A stretch of 64,000 bases of DNA from Ulvibacterium sp. (GTDB lineage Bacteria > Bacteroidota > Bacteroidia > Flavobacteriales > Flavobacteriaceae), in NCBI RefSeq assembly GCF_028285715.1, contig NZ_JANQOO010000035.1, positions 558,001 to 622,000 of the forward strand, in the 5' to 3' direction. Numbering within the stretch: position 1 is the stretch's first letter; every line of letters starts with the position of its first letter. Of the stretch, positions 47,184 through 54,834 are shown piece by piece. The position numbers and the translations under genes were made by a program. The notes under the pieces are model-generated. The model worked only from the letters and a program-made list of their open reading frames with translations. It was not told the DNA's origin and ran no database searches.

Positions 47184-47702
47184 CTACCAAAGTTCCCCAA
47201 TTTCCTTTTTTACGAAGGAAAGGGCCGTGGCCGAAGGGGATTGTTTGTCCATAGTCTGGTTTAAGATATCCTCCCGAAGTTTATCGGATGAATCCGTATC
47301 ACTAAGGGCCGCTTTCCGAATCATTTGGATAGTCGCGCTTTTGGCCGCCTTGATAATGTTCCAGCATTCATCCGTCATATAAATTTGCTGGGAAAGATTA
47401 TGATCAAATTCGTTTTCGATGTTTTTGATCAACAAAGCTTCGTATTCATTTTTATCCGCGGATTTTGGGGAAATCCGTACTACCAAGCTTGGAATAGCGA
47501 TACGCTCCAAAAATAGGGCCATTCGCTCATAGGCCTGAAGCCGTATAGGAAGCGTATTTTTTTGGGAATCCTTGTGCAGTAGAAATCTTCTTCTACCTTC
47601 TTCGTTATTGGTGTGCATTCGAAAAAAGTAAAAAGCAACCGCACCGGTTACAACGGCGGGCAATAAGTAAGCGAACAATTGAAAAATTCCGTCTCCGGTC
47701 AT
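47184..47702 (-). CDS. conserved-type membrane-anchored protein of unknown function
   Basis: 172 aa. One N-terminal helix (FQLFAYLLPAVVTGAVAFYFF) is followed by a cytoplasmic helical part (RRRFLLHKDSQKNTLPIRLQ, AYERMALFLERI, and later NEFDHNLSQQIYMTDECWN). I recall similar flavobacterial proteins of this layout, but no function. Downstream neighbour patatin is convergent, upstream is the OmpA-like gene on the same strand, 83 bp away. Confidence 0.75.
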   Translation of the reverse strand: MTGDGIFQLFAYLLPAVVTGAVAFYFFRMHTNNEEGRRRFLLHKDSQKNTLPIRLQAYERMALFLERIAIPSLVVRISPKSADKNEYEALLIKNIENEFDHNLSQQIYMTDECWNIIKAAKSATIQMIRKAALSDTDSSDKLREDILNQTMDKQSPSATALSFVKKEIGELW

Positions 47703-47785
47703 AGGTATGGTTTTGTTAGTTTGATGCTTGTAAAACGTACAAAACTCGTAAAAAGTATACCTTCTTTACTACTAAATCACGGGCT

Positions 47786-48562
47786 TTAGTTGGAACTCTT
47801 CATATTCTCTTTGACCATAAGATAGAAAGCCTGATAGCTAGGACCTAATTTTAGGCTAATACCCTCTTTGAGATTGCCGTCCCGACCCAAGGAAGTAATC
47901 CGTTCCGGGGCAATGGCAAAATCTTTTTGGAGGACTGTGGCTATCGTTGCCGCCTGTTTTCCCGGTAAATCCAAATCCCCGGTCATACTAAGTCCTTCAA
48001 CGGTAAGGGCTACCTCAGGATTTACATTCAGGATAGCCGCTATTTTTTCTATCCATGCCTTTCCTTCTTCGGTCAGCGTGCTTTCCGTATCCGCACCAAA
48101 AAGGGAAGCCAAACTGGAAGAAATGACCACAGCGCCATTGGAAACGGCTATTTTTGCATTTTCTCCCAAGGTCTGTTTGGCATTGGTGAGTACCACTATT
48201 GCCGTTGAATCATTTTTGGCAATGGCATCCTTCATGGCCTTAAGCTGCCCCTCTTTTGCCTGAAGACTGGCCATGGCGCTATTGGCAATATCCGAATTCT
48301 TATTGGAAACCTTGGCAAAATTGTTCAAGTTTGTCAACAAGGTGGCATTGGCATCCTGCAATTCATTAACCTGGGACTCTAAGGCTTCTGCCTTTACAAC
48401 ACTGGCCTTCTCAATTTTTTTTGCAGTAAAAAGCTCGGTTTTTACAGAATCAAGTTCCGATTTCAAATTGTCGATCTCGGCAATTAATTCGCTTTTACGT
48501 TGTGCTGTAACTTGGGAAACTGTAATGGAAACAAATAAAAGAGTGAGTAATAATCGCATCAT
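47786..48562 (-). CDS. exported coiled-coil protein with degenerate OmpA/MotB-like domain
   Basis: 258 aa: signal peptide (LLLTLLFVSITVSQVTAQ), coiled coil (about 22-120, leucine/glutamate heptads), then a region aligned with the OmpA peptidoglycan domain. It keeps LTEEGKAWIEKIAAILNVNP and ERITSLGRDG. The motif VEGHTDxxG, however, reads VEGLSMTGD, and the NxxLSxxRA helix reads DLPGKQAATIATVL. So the Asp and Arg that clamp diaminopimelate are gone. It resembles the intact OmpA lipoprotein at 57581-58432 in design and may be its decayed or re-purposed relative. Peptidoglycan binding is unlikely. Confidence 0.75.
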   Translation of the reverse strand: MMRLLLTLLFVSITVSQVTAQRKSELIAEIDNLKSELDSVKTELFTAKKIEKASVVKAEALESQVNELQDANATLLTNLNNFAKVSNKNSDIANSAMASLQAKEGQLKAMKDAIAKNDSTAIVVLTNAKQTLGENAKIAVSNGAVVISSSLASLFGADTESTLTEEGKAWIEKIAAILNVNPEVALTVEGLSMTGDLDLPGKQAATIATVLQKDFAIAPERITSLGRDGNLKEGISLKLGPSYQAFYLMVKENMKSSN

Positions 48563-48601
48563 AGACTACTTGGATTTAGCTTTTATAGTCGCAAAAGTAG
48601 G

Positions 48602-50176
48602 TTATTCATTGATTTTCTGAAATACCTTTCCGCCTAAATATTGGCAATCAATGAGTTCTTGCATGCCATTGAACGGAATCGGGACCTTTTCGTAACCATA
48701 GGTCGATTTTAAATCACTGTGCAAATAATCATCATCTACATTTACGTGAATATCCTGCATAGTGAATTGACAGGGATGCTCATAACCCGCTGCATGCGTG
48801 ATTTCCAAGAATTCCTTGCGGAAGGTTTTGAAGTATTGGGCCAACCTATCCGCTTTCAATGGTACACTTATTCCACTTTGTAGCCATTTATTTTGAGTTG
48901 CTATTCCCGCAGGGCATCGATTGGTGTGGCAAATTTGGGCCTGAATGCAGCCAATGCTCATCATGGCCTCCCGGGCCACATTAATGCAATCTATGCCCAT
49001 GGCAAATGCCATGGCGGCCTTGGCCGGAAAACCCAATTTCCCGCTACCAATAAAAACAACATGGTCGGTGAGATGTCTTTCTTGAAAGATTTTGTACAGA
49101 CTCGAAAAACCATATACCCAAGGCAAGGAGACATGATCTGCGAAACTGGGCGGTGCCGCTCCCGTACCTCCCTCACCACCATCAACGGTAATGAAATCCG
49201 GTCCTTTTCCGGTTTTCTTCATTATTTCGGCCAGTTCCTCCCATTGGTCCAGTTTTCCGATAGCCCCTTTGATACCTACGGGAAGCCCTGTCGCTTCAGC
49301 AATTTCTTCTATCAATTCAAGTAGTTCGGGTATCGATGAAAAAGCAGAATGTGTTGCCGGTGACAGTACATCCTTTCCCATTTCCACCCCGCGGATCTCG
49401 GCAATTTCCCTACTGATCTTCGCTCCAGGAAGAACACCGCCCTTACCGGGTTTTGCACCTTGGGAGAGCTTTATTTCGATCGCCTTGATACATGGATTTT
49501 TCGTAGTTAACGAAATCAATTTGTCCAAAGAGAAAGCACCTTCCGCATTGCGCACGCCAAAATATCCGGTGCCAAAATGGAAAATAACATCCCCACCTTG
49601 GTTGTGATAGGATGAAAGTCCTCCCTCTCCGGTATTGTGATAGGCCCCACTTTTGGCAACTCCCTTGTTCATAGCCTCGACTGCCGCGGCCGAAAGCGAC
49701 CCAAAGCTCATGGCAGACACATTGATTACGGATGCCGGGCGATAGGGTTTCCTACGTTTGTTGAATGCGCCAATTACTTTTGCGCAGGGCAAAAAGGTCT
49801 TGTCCCTGGTATTGGGATGATTTGAAGGAACCTTGTAGGCCAGGAGCTGGTTCTTGATAAAAATATGTTGATGGGCATAGATATCACGATCCGTACCAAA
49901 GCCTTCATAATTGTTCTCTTGTTTGGCCGAGGCATATATCCAACTTCTTTCGATTCTGTTAAAAGGTAACTCCTCCCGGTTGTTGGCCACAAAATATTGC
50001 CGCATTTCCGGACCAATACTTTCCAGCCAGTAACGCAAATGGCCCACAATGGGATAGTTGTGTGTAATGGTGTGTGCCCTTTGCAAAAAGATGTCACGAA
50101 TGGCAATGAGGGCCAAAACTACCACGACCCATGCCCACCAGGGAATATTGTAAACAAAGTCAAGAAACAAATCCAT
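48602..50176 (-). CDS. membrane-anchored FMN-binding glutamate synthase-like protein
   Basis: 524 aa from the ATG at 50176. One N-terminal helix (WWAWVVVVLALIAI) anchors it. The rest is the FMN/3Fe-4S TIM barrel of the glutamate synthase large subunit, with GGEGGTGAAPPSFADH and the iron-sulfur cysteines in CIQAQICHTNRCPAG. The glutaminase domain and the GXGXG C-terminal domain are absent. Such proteins occur widely, but their reaction is unknown. It is often misnamed gltB; a redox enzyme acting on an unknown substrate is the safe call. Separate from the DsrE gene behind it by 112 bp. Confidence 0.88.
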   Translation of the reverse strand: MDLFLDFVYNIPWWAWVVVVLALIAIRDIFLQRAHTITHNYPIVGHLRYWLESIGPEMRQYFVANNREELPFNRIERSWIYASAKQENNYEGFGTDRDIYAHQHIFIKNQLLAYKVPSNHPNTRDKTFLPCAKVIGAFNKRRKPYRPASVINVSAMSFGSLSAAAVEAMNKGVAKSGAYHNTGEGGLSSYHNQGGDVIFHFGTGYFGVRNAEGAFSLDKLISLTTKNPCIKAIEIKLSQGAKPGKGGVLPGAKISREIAEIRGVEMGKDVLSPATHSAFSSIPELLELIEEIAEATGLPVGIKGAIGKLDQWEELAEIMKKTGKGPDFITVDGGEGGTGAAPPSFADHVSLPWVYGFSSLYKIFQERHLTDHVVFIGSGKLGFPAKAAMAFAMGIDCINVAREAMMSIGCIQAQICHTNRCPAGIATQNKWLQSGISVPLKADRLAQYFKTFRKEFLEITHAAGYEHPCQFTMQDIHVNVDDDYLHSDLKSTYGYEKVPIPFNGMQELIDCQYLGGKVFQKINE

Positions 50177-50288
50177 ATAAATACGTTTTAACAACTTAAT
50201 TTGGAATGTAAAACGATACCATTAAAAAATCGGCAAGCCCATGTAAAATAATATACTTGATCCGATAATATATTTCATGAAATCCGGA

Positions 50289-50834
50289 TTAGAACTTAAT
50301 GAGGCTATATCCCGCATTCTGTAATTGTATTAATGCTGTCATAGCAGACAAGGCCAATTGCACGTTTTCGATCAAATCATCCTTGGGAATCTTTCTAGAT
50401 TTTGAGGATTGGCCACAAAAAATGATTTGGGTATCGGCCTCGAGCAAGGATTTGATCAATTCAAAATTGGGATTGTCAACACCATAAAGCTGACGATATG
50501 CTACATTGGACATAATATCCTTGGATGCGGAGTGGTGTACCACCAAGGCCACTTTTAGTTGATCGGAAGCCATACCGTTTTGGGCATGCATGTTTAAGAA
50601 TCTAGCTGCAGTTTCAATTGTTCTGTTGAGCTCTTTATGTGAATCGGGAGAATACATAATGTCAAATACTACCTTGAGTTCCCCGTTTTTTTCGAGTTTA
50701 AAGTCTGGGTCGTTGACTTCCCAGACCTTTCCAAAATCTTTGATAATTGGGCCGCTTTTTCTCTCCTCCTGGGAAAACAGTGGTGAACTAAGAAACAGGG
50801 ATAGCAATAGTGTTAAGACGGTTTTACTTCTCAT
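50289..50834 (-). CDS. exported DsrE/DsrF-like protein
   Basis: 181 aa from the ATG at 50834 (an in-frame ATG at 50864 adds ten residues). Signal peptide (VLTLLLSLFLSSPLFSQ). The mature protein has the DsrE fold pattern: KVVFDIMYSPDSHKELN at the start, LKVALVVHHSASKDIM, and a cysteine in IIFCGQSSKSRKI at the usual DsrE position. DsrE proteins handle persulfide sulfur, but exported single-copy forms like this are not characterised. Confidence 0.8.
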   Translation of the reverse strand: MRSKTVLTLLLSLFLSSPLFSQEERKSGPIIKDFGKVWEVNDPDFKLEKNGELKVVFDIMYSPDSHKELNRTIETAARFLNMHAQNGMASDQLKVALVVHHSASKDIMSNVAYRQLYGVDNPNFELIKSLLEADTQIIFCGQSSKSRKIPKDDLIENVQLALSAMTALIQLQNAGYSLIKF

Positions 50835-50965
50835 ACGCAGTTCTTGAGGGCTAAATATATCCAAAAAGAGAGAGAATCGCCGTAGGTTGTTTATAAATCA
50901 AAAAAAGATGATTTTAGGATAATGGTATTTATGGTTAAATTCACCTACTTAAATCGCCATAGCTT

Positions 50966-53293
50966 TTGAAGACGTTTTTAGATGAACTTAATGAAGCGCA
51001 AAAGGCCCCTGTTCTGCACAAGGATGGCCCACTTATGGTCATTGCCGGGGCAGGATCGGGAAAGACACGGGTCTTAACCTACCGAATAGCGCATTTGATG
51101 GGGCAGGGTGTGGATGCCTTCAATATTTTGGCCCTTACCTTTACCAATAAGGCGGCACGGGAAATGAAAAAACGAATTTCCCAAATTGTGGGTAATTCCG
51201 AGGCCAAGAATCTTTGGATGGGTACCTTTCATTCCGTTTTCGCAAAATTATTACGTTTTGACGGTGATAAACTGGGCTATCCCAGCAATTTTACCATTTA
51301 TGATACCCAGGATTCCCAGCGGTTGATTGCGTCGATTATAAAGGAAATGGGGTTGGACAAGGATGTTTATAAGTATAAGCAGATACAGAATAGGATATCC
51401 TCGTATAAAAATAGCCTAATTACGGTAAAGGCCTATTTCCAGAACCCTGAATTACAAGAAGCCGATGCCATGGCCAAAAGACCGAGGTTAGGAGAGATTT
51501 ATCAGAACTATGTAGACCGCTGCTTCAAGGCCGGCGCTATGGACTTTGACGATTTGCTGCTGCGCACCAATGAGCTGTTAAATAGATTTCCTGAGGTACT
51601 ATTAAAATATCAGGATCGATTTCGATATATTCTGGTGGACGAGTATCAGGATACCAATCATTCCCAGTATCTCATTGTAAAAGCCCTTTCCGACCGCTAT
51701 CAAAATATTTGTGTAGTCGGGGATGATGCACAGAGCATTTATTCCTTTCGAGGAGCCAATATCAGCAATATTCTAAATTTTCAAAGGGACTATGATGAGG
51801 TGGCCGTATACCGATTGGAACAAAATTACCGAAGCACAAAAAATATTGTCAATGCCGCCAACTCCATTATAGCCAAGAATAAAAATCAACTGGAAAAGGT
51901 GGTATGGACAGCCAATGATGAAGGTGCTACCCTAAAAGTTCATCGAAGTATTACGGATGCCGAAGAGGGTAGGTACGTGGCAAGTTCCATTTTTGAGAAT
52001 AAAATGCAGGAACAATTGCCCAATGGTAACTTTGCCGTACTCTACAGAACCAATAGCCAGTCCCGCGCCATTGAAGATGCGCTGCGAAAAAAGGACATGC
52101 CTTATAGAATTTATGGAGGACTTTCCTTTTACCAGCGAAAGGAAATCAAAGACGTTCTTTCCTACCTCCGACTAGTGATAAATCCCAAGGATGAAGAGGC
52201 GCTAAAACGGGTAATCAATTTTCCGGCGAGGGGTATCGGGCAGACCACTTTGGATAGGTTGACCGTTGCGGCCAACCACTACGGGCGCTCTATTTTTGAG
52301 GTAATCGAGAATCTTGATAATATCGATTTGAAAATCAATGCAGGCACAAAAAGGAAACTGGAGGATTTTGCAAACATGATCAAGAGCTTCCAGATTATGA
52401 ACGAGAGTTCGGACGCCTTTACCCTTGCGGAACACGTTGCCAAGAAAACGGGGATATTACTCGAATTCAAAAAAGATGGTACCCCGGAAGGTATCGCCCG
52501 GATGGAGAATATTGAGGAATTATTGAACGGTGTAAAGGACTTTGTGGAAGGCCAAAAGGAGTTGGCGGATGCCAAGGGGGATCTTACCGAATTTTTAGAG
52601 GACGTTGCCCTGGCCACGGATTTAGATCAGGATACCGGGGATGATGATCGCGTAGCTCTCATGACCATTCACTTGGCCAAAGGACTGGAATTTCCCTATG
52701 TCTATATTGTGGGGATGGAAGAGGATCTCTTTCCCTCTGCCATGAGTATGAATACACGAAGCGAACTGGAGGAGGAACGGCGTTTATTCTACGTGGCCCT
52801 GACACGCGCGGAAAAACAGGCATACTTAACTTATACCCAGAACAGATACCGATGGGGAAAACTAATCGATGCGGAGCCCAGTAGGTTTTTGGAGGAGATT
52901 GATGAAGAATACATAGAAAACCTGACCCCTATAGAGAATACCTATCGTTTTAAACCTTTGGTGGACAATGCCATTTTTGGGGAAGTGGACAAGAGCAGGT
53001 TACGACAGTCCAAACCCGTAAACGGCAAACCACCAAATACCCGTAGACCCAATGAAAATCAGCTTCGAAAATTGCGAAAGCTAAAGCCACAACTGGCCGT
53101 ACCTGTGGGCAACGCAAATGCGGCGGATTTAAATTTGACAGAAGGTGCGCTTGTAAACCATACGCGATTTGGGAAGGGCAAGGTTTTGAAAATAGAGGGC
53201 TTGGGCAACGACAAAAAAGCTGAAATCCAATTCGAAAAAGGCGATATAAAGAAGCTTTTACTTCGTTTTGCCAAACTAGAAATACTATCTTGA
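50966..53293 (+). CDS. UvrD/PcrA-type ATP-dependent DNA helicase
   Basis: A superfamily 1A helicase, 775 aa. It has Walker A G28-A-G-S-G-K-T34, Walker B VDEYQD (224-229), and the further motifs QNYRSTKNIV, TIHLAKGLEFPYVY and FYVALTRAEK. It fits UvrD/PcrA, which removes incised DNA in excision repair and strips RecA. No ATG is possible at the N-terminus: an in-frame TAG sits just upstream and the family start (LDELNEAQKAPVL) requires the TTG at 50966. The C-terminus overlaps the candidate start region of the GH16 gene (TGATG). Confidence 0.94.
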   Translation: MKTFLDELNEAQKAPVLHKDGPLMVIAGAGSGKTRVLTYRIAHLMGQGVDAFNILALTFTNKAAREMKKRISQIVGNSEAKNLWMGTFHSVFAKLLRFDGDKLGYPSNFTIYDTQDSQRLIASIIKEMGLDKDVYKYKQIQNRISSYKNSLITVKAYFQNPELQEADAMAKRPRLGEIYQNYVDRCFKAGAMDFDDLLLRTNELLNRFPEVLLKYQDRFRYILVDEYQDTNHSQYLIVKALSDRYQNICVVGDDAQSIYSFRGANISNILNFQRDYDEVAVYRLEQNYRSTKNIVNAANSIIAKNKNQLEKVVWTANDEGATLKVHRSITDAEEGRYVASSIFENKMQEQLPNGNFAVLYRTNSQSRAIEDALRKKDMPYRIYGGLSFYQRKEIKDVLSYLRLVINPKDEEALKRVINFPARGIGQTTLDRLTVAANHYGRSIFEVIENLDNIDLKINAGTKRKLEDFANMIKSFQIMNESSDAFTLAEHVAKKTGILLEFKKDGTPEGIARMENIEELLNGVKDFVEGQKELADAKGDLTEFLEDVALATDLDQDTGDDDRVALMTIHLAKGLEFPYVYIVGMEEDLFPSAMSMNTRSELEEERRLFYVALTRAEKQAYLTYTQNRYRWGKLIDAEPSRFLEEIDEEYIENLTPIENTYRFKPLVDNAIFGEVDKSRLRQSKPVNGKPPNTRRPNENQLRKLRKLKPQLAVPVGNANAADLNLTEGALVNHTRFGKGKVLKIEGLGNDKKAEIQFEKGDIKKLLLRFAKLEILS

Positions 53294-53304
53294 TGTTGGA
53301 GCCA

Positions 53305-54195
53305 ATGAAAATCAAAGAAAATATGCCAAACACGTATTTACTATCGGTCCTTATAAGCTTATTCCTTATGGGTTGTGGAAAGGATAGTGCTTCTGGTCAA
53401 GAAATTCAGGAGGTCGAAAATGAGACCTCATCCGAGTTAAGGGACGTCTTTGCACCTGATTATTGGGACGATGCCCAATTGATTTGGAGCGATGAATTTG
53501 AAGGAACGGGCTTATCCGATGAGGACTGGATCTTTGAGACAGGGTCCCATGGGTGGGGCAACAATGAGCTTCAAAATTACATTGAAAATGACAACGTTGA
53601 AGTGAGCGATGGTACCCTAAAGATTATCGCCAAAAAAGAGGAGGGCGGATCGTCCAATTACTCCTCTACTAGGCTTAATAGCAGGGAATCGTTTAGATAC
53701 GGGAAAATAGAAATCAGGGCAAAACTACCGGACCATAGGGGCAATGGATTATGGCCTGCATTGTGGATGCTGGGTTCGAACATTGAAAATGTCGGCTGGC
53801 CGGCTTGTGGGGAAATCGATATTATGGAGTACGTAAGTTATGACCCCAATACGGTGCATTTTTCCATCCATAGCACGGCAAACAACCATGTGAACGGCAC
53901 ACAAATCACCTCCGGCCCCATTGATCTAAACACCATTGAGGAAGAATTCCATATTTATGGACTCCTTTGGACGGATAGATATTTGAAGTTCTATATAGAC
54001 GATCCGGAAAACGTACAATTGAATTTTATAAGACCGTCTCCCACAACCGCCGAGAACTGGCCATTTAACAAACCCTTTTATTTTTTAATGAATATTGCAG
54101 TAGGAGGTACTTGGGGTGGACTGGAAGGAGTGGATAACGATATTTTTCCAGCTGTGATGGAGGTAGATTTTGTCCGTGTCTACCAAGTGCAATAG
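53305..54195 (+). CDS. GH16 lipoprotein beta-glucanase (laminarinase-like)
   Basis: Hydrolyses beta-1,3- or mixed beta-glucans such as laminarin, an algal storage sugar. From the ATG at 53305 it is 296 aa. An ATG at 53293 overlapping the uvrD stop (TGATG) is an alternative. A lipobox ends in Cys24 (LFLMGCGKD), so it is anchored at the cell surface or the outer membrane. The GH16 active site E170-I-D-I-M-E175 (GEIDIMEYV) holds the nucleophile and acid/base glutamates. The substrate-side motifs WSDEFEGTGLSDEDW and NIAVGGTWGG are typical of laminarinases. No SusC/SusD pair is nearby. Confidence 0.9.
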   Translation: MKIKENMPNTYLLSVLISLFLMGCGKDSASGQEIQEVENETSSELRDVFAPDYWDDAQLIWSDEFEGTGLSDEDWIFETGSHGWGNNELQNYIENDNVEVSDGTLKIIAKKEEGGSSNYSSTRLNSRESFRYGKIEIRAKLPDHRGNGLWPALWMLGSNIENVGWPACGEIDIMEYVSYDPNTVHFSIHSTANNHVNGTQITSGPIDLNTIEEEFHIYGLLWTDRYLKFYIDDPENVQLNFIRPSPTTAENWPFNKPFYFLMNIAVGGTWGGLEGVDNDIFPAVMEVDFVRVYQVQ

Positions 54196-54205
54196 ATAGT
54201 CTCCT

Positions 54206-54826
54206 ATGGCCTTATTTATAAAGATATACGAGGACAACCCCAATCCCAGAGAGGTTGAAAATGCCGTAGGCATTCTCCGGAAAGGAGGGTTGATTATTTA
54301 TCCAACAGATACTGTATACAGCTTGGGTTGTGACATTGCCAATTCCAAGGCTTTAGAAAAGATTGCTTGGATAAAAGGGGTTAAGTTGGCCAAAGCCAAT
54401 TGGTCCTTTGTGTGTGCTGACCTGAGCAATCTTTCGGACTATGTCCGGCAAATTGATACCGCCACCTTTAAAATTCTGAAACGGGCACTTCCGGGTCCAT
54501 ATACTTTTGTATTACCCGGTAATAATAATCTGCCCAAGGATTTTAAAAAGAAAAAGACGGTTGGGATACGGGTGCCGGACAATGCCATTGCCAAAGCTTT
54601 GGTAGACGGTTTGGGGAATCCCATTGTTTCTACTTCAATTTATGATGAGGACGAAGTTTTGGAATATACCACGGACCCTGAATTGATATTCGAAAAATGG
54701 CAAAATAAAGTAGATCTGGTGATTGACGGAGGATACGGCGGTAATGTGGCCTCCACCGTAATCGACCTGTCGCAAGGAGAACCTATCCTTTTGCGGGAAG
54801 GGAAGGGGGACCCTGATATTTTTTGA
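54206..54826 (+). CDS. L-threonylcarbamoyladenylate synthase (Sua5/YrdC)
   Basis: Makes threonylcarbamoyl-AMP from threonine, bicarbonate and ATP, the first step of the tRNA t6A37 modification. The 206-aa protein is the single-domain YrdC type. Seen are the KxR/nucleotide region KGGLIIYPTDTVYSLGCD, the SxTxxD-like GPYTFVLPGN, and the loop KKKTVGIRVPDNAIA. It starts 10 bp after the GH16 stop and ends 8 bp from the convergent metalloprotease gene. Confidence 0.93.
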   Translation: MALFIKIYEDNPNPREVENAVGILRKGGLIIYPTDTVYSLGCDIANSKALEKIAWIKGVKLAKANWSFVCADLSNLSDYVRQIDTATFKILKRALPGPYTFVLPGNNNLPKDFKKKKTVGIRVPDNAIAKALVDGLGNPIVSTSIYDEDEVLEYTTDPELIFEKWQNKVDLVIDGGYGGNVASTVIDLSQGEPILLREGKGDPDIF

Positions 54827-54834
54827 ACCTATAA

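Noticed and set aside
48602-50176. Naming the FMN protein gltB
   Set aside because: It lacks the glutaminase and C-terminal GltB domains and has a membrane anchor.
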